Shown here piece after piece: positions 9,725 through 18,714 of a DNA stretch of 64,000 nucleotides. Source of the stretch: Xestospongia muta (lineage: Eukaryota; Porifera; Demospongiae; Haplosclerida; Petrosiidae). The DNA is taken from contig OY848926.1 of NCBI GenBank assembly GCA_963693285.1, positions 5,998,501 to 6,062,500 on the forward strand, written 5' to 3'. The notes beneath the pieces are model-generated. The model worked only from the letters and a program-made list of their open reading frames with translations, did no database searches and was not told where the DNA came from. Position 1 is the stretch's first letter; every line of letters begins with the position of its first letter. The position numbers and the translations under genes were made by a program.

Positions 9725-12146
9725 ATGTCTCTTTTATTATTTGCTCTCCTTCACTCTCTCTTTATTCCATTATCTGGTAAGTATATTATAAAGTCAACAT
9801 ATATTTTATTGTACATGTACTATTATTATAGGAAACTCTTGTACTAAAGGGTTTATGGACTATGAACTGTTACAGAACAAAGCTGAACAGATCTGTAATA
9901 GTACTACTTGTAATGGACCTCTTAACAAAAAAAGAATGTGGAATGAAGAATGGATACTAACATCCTACCCATTCTATTACTCTGGAAATATTACTGGTCT
10001 TTTAATTGGGGGAGTTTTGATACAAGCGAAAAGCAAGAATCCAATTCTTTCATTGTGGGAGAAAGAGCAGAACAATGATGTTTATAACAAAGTGTCACTC
10101 AGTGAAAGAGATTTAACATTTGATCCATATAATTTCAGCACATCTGGACTGTTGCATTTTCATTTATTAGAACCATTGGAATTTCATAAAAATTATGTAA
10201 TAGGAATAAGACAATATCGTGACAAAGAAACTGCTGTTCGATTACACTATGTTGATAGTAATCAAACAATACATTGTCTAAATGATAACAAGAGAGATAG
10301 TGCACGAGTTGATTTGAGTAATGACACTTCCATTCAAAAAAAACAACTACTAATTTATCCAGAAACAGGTTAGCATTAGAATAAAAACTACTAAATTATT
10401 ATCTTTTACTAGATTCACCTGGATGTGTTCATGACTTTCCAAATAAAGATTTCCTAATACAAAATGCAAGAGATATTACTAAAGTGAAACAATATTGGAA
10501 TAATGACAAAATATCTTTCAAAGCCCTTCAAATTACCTGCAATGGTACTCTGACAAATATTTTTATTGGAGCTAAAAGAAATGATTCACAATATGATCTT
10601 CCCATAGTTCAGATAACTAGTCAGAACACTTTTAAACAACAAAGCTTTTATCTATCTTCAGAAAATGCTTCATTCATTGACAACAATTTATTTGGATATA
10701 ATTTGTCATCTTCTCCAGTACAAGTAGAAGAAGGAGATTTTCTTACTATTTTTCAACCACAGAGAAATAAAAGCAACCTTATATTATATCAACAAGAGTT
10801 CAATGGTCCAGTAAACTATGACTCTAAATATTCTATTATAGATAACAAAAATGATTATCCACTTGTGTCTATTAGTGTAGGTAAGTAAACAATTGATTTA
10901 AAATAAATATCTCAAATTTTATTCCAGTTGGGAACTTTTCTACCTTTATCTCTGTTACAACTACTATATCAAACTTATGTCAGCTAGCTATGACCAACTC
11001 ATTAACAGCTTTCTCCTCTTCAAGTATATTAACAGTGATATGTATACATTACAATTATATATATTATATTATCTAGATATTGTTATATCTACTACTGTTA
11101 TAATTCCAAGTAGTAGTAATAAATTAGATAGTTCTATAACTGAGTTACTATTGACAGTTACTACATCATATTTTAATATCCTCACATCATCCACACCTAC
11201 AATAATGCTTCAAGGACAAGATAGCAGAGAGAATAATCCAGTAATAATAGTAATAGCAGCTGCCATAGTTCCTATATTACTGATGTTATTAATTGTTGGT
11301 ATAATTGTAACAAGTTGTCTTATAGTTTATCATCAAAGACAAAAGAAGAGAAAGAGTAATTTAGCTGTTCTTAATGATGACAACCTTGGTTATTTCAAAC
11401 AATCACACACAGTAAACCAAACTAGTACTTATGTCAATAAAGTTCCTTGTGATGATATATCTAATCCAGTATATGAAGGTAATATCAATTATATCTATCT
11501 AGTAATGGTACATGTAATCACTATAATGACACATAGTAAAATATAAAATATATTCATACATTTATAACTACCTCAACCATCCTCTACACTCACTACATTA
11601 ACTACTACAACTAATCCCACAATAATTGATAACACATTATTAACTCTTGGACTATACATTGGTCTACCTCTTGTTGTACTAACTATTATATTAGTAGTAG
11701 TTAGTACTGTACTTATAATAGTTATAATAAGATATAGAAAACAATCTAATGGTTAGTTACTAATACTAAATGATATTACTTGTATTTACTTCTTAAAGGT
11801 AATATTGAGGAACCACAATATTTAGATATAGTTACCAATAATCATAATGATAAGGAGGAACATGACTATGTTCTTACACATAGTACATCAACTCATTCAG
11901 TAAGTCTTCTATAACATTATTATTATATAAACTATTTCTTTACAGACTGTAGCTGTGAAGATTGATCCACTTACTGAAGTAAATCTTTCCTATATTACCT
12001 CCTCCATTAAAACTGACGATGATAATACTGAGTACATGACATTATCAAATAAAGAACATCAAGTCACATTAGTTGAACTACTACCAATACAAGATAATAT
12101 TGCTTATGGACAATTACCAGTACTCGATAATGATGACTATATTTAA
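9725..12146 (+). CDS. Array receptor 4: receptor with swapped membrane exon
   Basis: Exons 9725-9776, 9832-10368, 10413-10880, 10928-11023, 11077-11478, 11799-11899 and 11946-12146 give 618 aa. The ectodomain is as in receptors 2, 3 and 5. Exon 5 differs: after a short stalk it encodes GQDSRENNPV, a new helix (IIVIAAAIVPILLMLLIVGI), a basic HQRQKKRKS stop-transfer segment and a new juxtamembrane region ending NPVYEG. The GTAATA donor at 11479 is in phase 1 and joins exon 6 exactly as the old exon did, so the tail gains a second NPxY motif plus GYFKQ upstream of PQYLDI, DYVL, NPSY, TEYMTL and IAYGQL. If that intron is retained, translation ends at 11,546 and the ITIM-bearing tail is lost. The original membrane exon persists unused at 11,569-11,754. 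Confidence 0.8.
11569..11754 (+). pseudogene. Relict membrane-helix exon in intron 5 of receptor 4
   Basis: This segment matches the 3' part of exon 5 of receptors 1-3: an LPQPSSTLTT stalk piece, the LGLYIGLPLVV helix, RYRKQSNG and the GTTAGT donor. Its frame is still open, but no AG occurs between the preceding stop region and the helix, so no acceptor allows normal inclusion. It now lies in the intron between the new membrane exon and exon 6. Confidence 0.7.
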
Positions 12147-12352
12147 TGTACTTTAATTTAACATACACAAATATAGAGAACTGTGATGTCTTGTTAAATA
12201 ATTATATTGTATTTGTTAGAAAACTCTCCTCTATCCCTGTCCAATTTTTTAAATCTCCATAGCAACAAATATTAACATACAAGAGATGGAACTTATTCCA
12301 ACAAGTAATTAACTGCAACAAATCAATATAACATAGAAGATAATACTAGAAT

Positions 12353-12462
12353 TGACTTTAGTAATCCACTTATTGTGGACAAAACATCCTACATTATCTC
12401 CTCCAATAAAGCTATTGATTATATGACAGTATCAAATAAAGAATATCTAGTCACAGTAATTA
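12353..12462 (+). pseudogene. Degenerate last-exon copy upstream of receptor 5
   Basis: Final-exon relict, slightly better preserved than the others (TCTCCTCCAATAAAGCTATTG and ATCAAATAAAGAATATC blocks) but with stops. Same position in the unit as the other relicts. Confidence 0.65.
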
Positions 12463-12494
12463 CAATACATATGTTGCTTACAAAATATGAAAAA

Positions 12495-12631
12495 TAATTA
12501 CAACAATGTCGTATGATGTCATAATGATGTCATCTAGAGAAATTATATTATAACTGTTTGTTATTTATTGTAGTGAGTGAATGTTTCATATTTTATACAT
12601 AACTTTGTCACTCCTAAAGTTTAGTCAAAAG
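12495..12631 (+). promoter_or_regulatory. Conserved upstream module of receptor 5
   Basis: Contains TATGATGTCATAATGATGTCATC near 12,510-12,532 (two ATF-type TGATGTCAT sites), the TTATTTATTGTAGTGAGT segment and the ATTTTATACATA element. It is conserved with the other four units. Confidence 0.45.
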
Positions 12632-15071
12632 ATGTATCTTTTATTATTTGCTCTCCTTCACTTTCTCTTTATCCCATTATCTGGTAAGTATATTATAAAG
12701 TCAATATCATATATTATATTTGTACATGTACTATTACTATAGGGAACTCTTGTACTGGAGGGTTTATGGACTATGAACTTTTACAACACAAAGCTGAACA
12801 GATATGTAATAGTGATACTTGTAATGGATCTCTTAACAAGAATAGAATGTGGAATGAAGAATGGATACTAACATCCTACCCATTCTATTGCTCTGGAAAT
12901 ATTACTGGTCTTTTGATTGGGGGAGTTTTGATACTAACGAAAAGCAAGTATCCAATTCTTTCATTGTGGGAGAAAGAGCAGAACAATGATGTTTATAACA
13001 AAGTGTCACTCAGTGAAAGAATTTTAACGTTTGATCCATATTATTTCAGTACATCTGGACCATTGCATTTTCATTTATCAGAACTATTGGAATTTCACAA
13101 AGATTATGTAATAGGAATAAGACAATATCGTGACAATGAAACTGCTGTTCGACTATACTATGTTGATAGTAATCAAACAATACATTGTCTTAATGATAAC
13201 AAGAGAGATAGTACACGAGTTGATTTGAGTAATGACACTTCCATTCAAAAAAAACAACTACTAATTTATCCAGAAACAGGTTAGCATAAGAATAAAAACT
13301 ACTAAATTATTATTTTTTAATAGATTCACCTGGATGTGTTCATGACTTTCCAAATAAATATTTTCTAACACAAAATGCAAGAGATATTACTAAAGTGAAG
13401 CAATATCAGAATAATGTCAAAAGATCTTACAAAGCCCTTCAAATTACCTGCAATGGTACTCTGACAAATATTTTTATTGGAGCTAAAAGAAATGATTCAC
13501 AATATGATCTTCCCATAGTTCAGATAACTAGTCAGAACACTCTTAAACAACAAAGCTTTTATCTATCTTCAGAAAATGCTTCATTCATTGACAACAATTT
13601 ATTTGGATATAATTTGTCATCTTGTCCAGTACAAGTAGAAGAAGGAGATTTTCTTACTATTTTTCAACCACAGAGAAATAAAAGCAACCTTATATTATAT
13701 CAACAAGAGTTCAATGGTCCAGTAAACTACAACTCCAACTATTCTATTATAGATAACAAAAATGATTATCCACTTGTGTCTATTAGTGTAGGTAAGTAAA
13801 CAATTGATTTAAAATAAATATCTCAAATTTTTATTCCAGTTGGGAGTTCTTCTACTTTTATTTCTGTTACAACTACTATATCAAACTTAAGTCAGCTAAC
13901 TATGATCAACTCACTAACAGCTTTGTCCTCTTCAAGTATATTAACAGTGACATGTATACATTACAATTATATATATTTTATTATCTAGACATTGTTATAT
14001 CTACTACTGTTATAATTCCAAGTAGTAGTAATAATTTAGATAGTTCTATAACTGAGTTACTATTGACAGTTACTACATCATCTGTTAATATCCTCACATC
14101 ATCCACTCCTACAATAATGCTTCAAGGACAAGATAGTGGAGAGAATAATTCAGTAATAATAGTAATAGCAGCTGCCATAGTTCCTATATTACTGCTGTTA
14201 TTAATTGTTGGTATAATTGTAACAAGTTGTCTTATAGTTTATCATCAAAGACAAAAGAAGAGAAAGAGTAATTTAGCTGTTCTTAATGATGACAACCTTG
14301 GTTATTTCAAACAATCACACACACTAAACCAAACTAGTACTAATGTCAATGAAGTTCCTTGTGATGATATATCTAATCCAGTATATGAAGGTAATATCGA
14401 TTATATCCATCTAGTAATGGTACATGTAATCACTATAATGACACATAGTAAAATATAAAATATTCTCATACATTTATAACTACCTCAACCATCCTCTACA
14501 CTTACTACATTAACTACTACAACTAATCCCACAATAATTGATAACACATCATTAACTCATGGACTATACATTGGTCTACCTCTTGTTGTACTAGTAGTTG
14601 TACTAACTATTATATTAGTAGTAGTTAGTACTGTACCTATAATAGTTATAATAAGATATAGAAAACAATCTAATGGTTAGTTACCAATACTAAATGATAT
14701 TACTTGTATTTACTTCTTTAAGGTAACATGGAGGAACCACAATATTTAGATATAATTTCTAATAATGATAAGGAGGAACATGACTATGTTCTTACACATA
14801 GTACATCAACTCATTCAGTAAGTCTTCTATATTCTATAACATCTTTGTTATATAAACTATTTCTTTACAGACTGTAGCAGTGAAGAGTGATCCACTTACT
14901 GCAGTAAATCCTTCCTATATTACCTCCTCCATTAAAACTGATGATGATAATACTGAGTACATGACATTATCAAATAAAGAACGTCAAGTCACATTAGTTG
15001 AACTACTACCAACACAAGATAATATTGCTTATGGACAATTATCAGCAGTTGATGATGATGACTATATTTAA
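12632..15071 (+). CDS. Array receptor 5: receptor with swapped membrane exon
   Basis: Exons 12632-12683, 12743-13279, 13324-13791, 13840-13935, 13989-14390, 14723-14817 and 14871-15071 give 616 aa. It is the closest relative of receptor 4, sharing the replaced exon 5 (helix IIVIAAAIVPILLLLLIVGI, HQRQKKRKS, NPVYEG) and the phase-1 donor at 14,391. The extracellular part has the usual duplicated domain. The tail has NPVY, PQYLDI, DYVL, NPSY, TEYMTL and IAYGQL. Intron retention would end translation at 14,458 and give a short tail with no ITIM. An inhibitory-type surface receptor is inferred from tail motifs. No kinase, immunoglobulin or scavenger domain is visible. Confidence 0.8.
14481..14676 (+). 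pseudogene. Relict membrane-helix exon in intron 5 of receptor 5
   Basis: Counterpart of 11,569-11,754: an open frame encoding LPQPSSTLTT, the LYIGLPLVVLVVVLTII helix and RYRKQSNG with the old GTTAGT donor. The helix has acquired a proline (TVPIIV instead of TVLIIV), consistent with relaxed constraint. The only upstream AG dinucleotides lead into stops or the wrong phase. Confidence 0.65.
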
Positions 15072-15437
15072 TGTACTTTAATTTAACATACACAAATGTA
15101 GAGAACTGTGATGTCTTGTTAAATAATTTTTTGTATTTGTTAGAAAACTTTCTTCTACCCCTGTCCAATTTTTTGAATCACCATAGCAACAAATACAAGA
15201 GATGGAGTTTGATCTAATTAATTAATTAATGATTTCATCAGCTAACATTACAATTTTAGATACTTTTGGCCATGTATGATATCCAGTATAAACTACTATA
15301 ATAGTTGTGTAGAATTATTAGAACTCTGTTGTTTACAATATTTAAAACATAATATTATTGTCAGATCACAACATATATCAGATTTTATTCACTCATACAA
15401 ACCAATTACTCTACAAATATTTTCACTCTTTTAAAAG

Positions 15438-15606
15438 ATGGATGGCTGTCAACTTATAATCTTCCTATGTAAGTCTTATCATTGTTATTTTCTCTACAGA
15501 CTGTAGTGATCCACTTACTGCAGTAAATCCTTCCTATATTACCTCCTCCATTAAAACTGATGATGATAATACTGAGTACATAACTGTATCAAACAAAGTG
15601 AACTAG
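15438..15606 (+). pseudogene. Orphan receptor-tail fragment with a perfect TxYxxV motif
   Basis: A final-exon copy starts at 15,500 after a CTCTACAG acceptor. It lacks ten bases near its start, so its phase is shifted relative to the array genes, then reads DPLTAVNPSY...TEYITVSNKVN and stops at 15,606. An upstream ATG at 15,438 followed by a GTAAGT donor at 15,469 is in the matching phase, which would give an intact 45-aa two-exon protein. The intron would be only 31 nt, shorter than any other here, so decay is more likely than function. It marks the right edge of the array. Confidence 0.5.
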
Positions 15607-15645
15607 TTAACTACCGTAAATTGATAACAGTTAATAATAATATAT

Positions 15646-15904
15646 ATATGTGACCTGATTTGCAAAAAGGGACCACTTCTGCTAAAACATTTGTGACATG
15701 ATTTATGAAAAAAGACAAACTGTTAAAACATCACAAAAACATTTTTGTATAAATACAGCTGCTATAATATGCACAACTATTCATGGAACTTCATCTATGT
15801 ATACAAAAGTGTTTTTTCAGGTGTTATAACAGTGATCCTTTTTCATAAACCACATCACAATTGTTTGACAGAAATGGTTCCTTATTCCAAATCAGGTCAC
15901 ATAT
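15646..15904. mobile_element. MITE-like inverted-repeat element, copy 2
   Basis: About 259 bases bounded by ATATGTGACCTGATTT and its reverse complement. There is further internal inverted symmetry: CTTCTGCTAAAACA on the left, GACAGAAATGGTTCC on the right, and ACTGTTAAAACA against TGTTATAACAGT. It is non-coding and related to 2313-2568 in inverted orientation. It lies between the receptor array and the first cytohesin. Confidence 0.75.
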
Positions 15905-15990
15905 AATTAAGCATCTTATTGAAGGCTTGTGTTGTGGAATGGTGTGTGGGCGTTGTCATCACGTGATCATTAATAATAAAAAAATAGTAC

Positions 15991-18141
15991 ATGTCAATCA
16001 TGGCTGCTGATGTGGTAGGTTATCAACCTTCAGAGCTCTCTCGTTCAGAGGAAGAGGAGTCGTTATTGAAGAAGATCAGAGAAGAAAAGGAACAGCTTTG
16101 GTATGATATTCAAGTATGTCAGAACTACGTGTCTATTAATAATATATTGATCTGTGATGTAACTAGGATTTACGACGACAGATCATTGATATTGATAATG
16201 ATCTAGCTGCTTTGGATGAAGCCAATGATGAGTAAGTAATAAATCAGTACTGAAGTCTAATATAGTACAATTACAAGAGATTGTGGAGCTATGGTATATT
16301 ATATTGAGAGCAATTGTGAGAGTGTGTGGATGTTGGTGTTATTGTTGGTGAGGAAATTGTATTAATTTATTAGGGAAATACGACAAGCTAAAGAGAAACA
16401 AAGAATAATTAGAACTGGTAGAAACAAGTTTAATACCAGTCCCAAAGAGGTGAGTTCAACTACTCCATTGCTGTGTATCAAGTTATCGTTTTATGTGTCC
16501 ACATATCATTCCATGTGTCCATATATCGTTCTATGTGTCCATTTATCATTCTATGTGTCTATTATATCATTCTATGTGTCCATATATCATTCTATGAGTC
16601 CATATATCATTCTATGTGTCCATTATCATTCTGTGAGTCCATATATCATTCTATGTGTCTATTATCATTCTATGTGTCCATTATCATTCTATGTGTCCAT
16701 ATATCATTCTATGTGTCCATATATCATTCTATGTTTCCATTTATCATCTATGTGTCCATTTATAGGGTATAAAATACCTACAAAGTCAAAATGAACTCGG
16801 TGAAAGTAGTGATGAAATAGCACAATGGTTATTTAAAGGTGAACTGCTCAGTAAGAGAGCCATAGGAGATTATCTCGGTGAGGGGTAAGTTGTTGTATTG
16901 ACATCACTTGTCATTCTGAAAATAAAGTTTAACTCTAAAATAAACAAATTATCTGATATTTGCCGAATGTAATGTTGATGTTTCATTGTAGGAAAGATTT
17001 TAATATCGAAGTATTGAGAAAGTTTATAGCTCTCCATGACTTTACAGGCAAAATACTAGTAGATGCTATCAGGTAATAGTGGGTGTGGCTATGAACTGAA
17101 CAGGTTATGATGTTGTATTTGTATAGAGCATTTTTGGGTAGTTTTCATTTACCTGGAGAAGCACAGAAAATCGATCGTATCATGGAAATATTTGCACAGC
17201 GTTATATTCAATGTAATCCTGATGGACTAATAACCAATCAAGGTCAGTTTGTGTGTTATCTGATTATGTTATTAAATCTCTTGTCTATAGATACTGTATA
17301 TGTGTTGGCATTCTCTGTTATAATGTTACATACTAGTCTTCATAATCCCAGTGTTAAAGACAAACCTACTGTTGAAAGATTTATCAGTATGAATAGAGGT
17401 ATAGATAACGGAAAGGACTTACCTCCAGAATTATTAACTGTGAGAAAACAGTTGTTATCTTGTTTTTCTGGCTGGTTGTCAGCTTAGACAATTTCTCTTT
17501 TTCTCCAGGAATTTTTTGAAAATGTGAAGAAGGAGGAGTTTAAAGTACCAGATGGAGAAGGGAGTGGTTTAGCAGAAACATTCTTCAATCCTGAGAAACA
17601 AGGATGGCTCACTAAAGAAGGTACATTGTGATAATAGAACACTCTTATGTTCTATATTTTGTTTGTTAGGTGGTAAATATAAATCCAAACATAGACGTTG
17701 GTTTATTTTGAAAGAGAATATGTTATATTACTTTAAACAACCAACTGTAAGTTATTATGTTTTATGACAGGCAGCTTATCTCTCTCTCTCTCTCTCTCTC
17801 TCTCACTTTCTCTAGGACAGTGAACTCATTGGTAGTATACCACTTGATCCTGACCTACGTGTCAGAGAAGCTGAAGATCCCAAAGCACCTGTAAAATACC
17901 ACACCCCTTGTTTATTTTATAATATTTGTTCTTTAGCCTCACTGTTTTGAGATCTACTCTGATACTGGTGTCATAAAAGCATGGAAGAAAGACTCTGAAG
18001 GAAAAGTTGTCAAAGGTAATTTAATACTGTTACAATAGATGTCATAACACAATGACCAAATATGGTATAATGAAATTAGTATCAATAGCATCAAATAAAT
18101 ATCTTACACCTTCTCTGTCTCCGTTTACAAGTCTATCTGTG

Positions 18142-18234
<93 letters not shown>

Positions 18235-18441
18235 CCTCCCTCTCCCTCCCTCTCTCTCCCTCTCCCTCTCTCAGGTAATCATGATGTTTATAGACTTCAA
18301 GCTGGCTCAGCAGAGGAGAGAGATGAGTGGATAAAATGTATTGATGTCAATTTACGTCATGGTTCAGTTTATGATAATATGACTCAACGTCGTCGTAAGA
18401 TCACTGGAATACAAGGTCTTGATATACCAGAGATTAGCTAA
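15991..18441 (+). CDS. Cytohesin-type ARF guanine nucleotide exchange factor, copy 1
   Basis: Cytohesins load GTP on ARF GTPases at the plasma membrane. Twelve exons (15991-16113, 16182-16231, 16374-16449, 16766-16884, 16992-17072, 17127-17242, 17291-17439, 17509-17620, 17670-17746, 17816-17890, 17937-18015, 18275-18441) join to 407 aa, the usual length. Order: an N-terminal coiled coil; a Sec7 domain with [16 protein letters not shown] holding the catalytic glutamate, then [14 protein letters not shown]; then a PH domain starting [16 protein letters not shown] and ending in a basic tail (QRRRK). The PH loop has two glycines, the form that in vertebrates binds PI(3,4,5)P3 tightly. One oddity is His in place of the usual Arg before LPGEAQ. 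Starting at 16,000 instead would drop three residues. A paralog lies at 37,483. Confidence 0.93.
16490..16765. repeat. Minisatellite in cytohesin 1 intron
   Basis: About 13 imperfect copies of a ~20-base unit (CATATATCATTCTATGTGTC type) fill intron 3, which is otherwise of minimal length. Open frames on it are by-products of the repeat. Confidence 0.9.
17781..17804 (+). repeat. (CT)n tract at a 3' splice site, cytohesin 1
   Basis: A CT run followed by ACTTTCTCTAG at the acceptor for the exon beginning at 17,816. It serves as the polypyrimidine tract. Confidence 0.85.
18142..18274 (+). repeat. Long (CT)n/(CCCT)n tract at a 3' splice site, cytohesin 1
   Basis: More than 40 CT units grading into CCCT variants and ending CTCTCTCAG at the acceptor of the last exon. 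The whole tract is pyrimidine on the transcript strand. Confidence 0.9.
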
Positions 18442-18714
18442 GAAATTTTGAAACAAATATATGATTAGTTGTGTGTGTGTGTGTGTGTCATAGTGCTTTT
18501 AAAGAGACCATCCTGAAATCTTTAAAAATTCATCATTCAATTCTTTATTTGTTGATTTAATTTTTACAAACACATGTACATTTTTAATTACAATATTATT
18601 AATATTTAACTCTTTCATAACTCATTAATGCACAATAATATATTATTAATATTTAATTATTTGATGCACAAAAGAAAAGTTAAAAATAAATTGGATAAGT
18701 CATCTGTGTTATGT
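18442..18714. other. Convergent intergenic spacer
   Basis: Spacer between the stop codons of cytohesin 1 and the PLC gene. It holds a short (GT)n at 18,470-18,488 and AT-rich sequence with ATTAATATTTAA repeats. No gene is seen; it presumably carries both polyadenylation regions. Confidence 0.6.

Noticed and set aside
1..15100. Known immune-receptor domains (immunoglobulin, SRCR, lectin, NLR) in the array
   Set aside because: No cysteine spacing or signature of these families is visible. The ectodomain is left unnamed.
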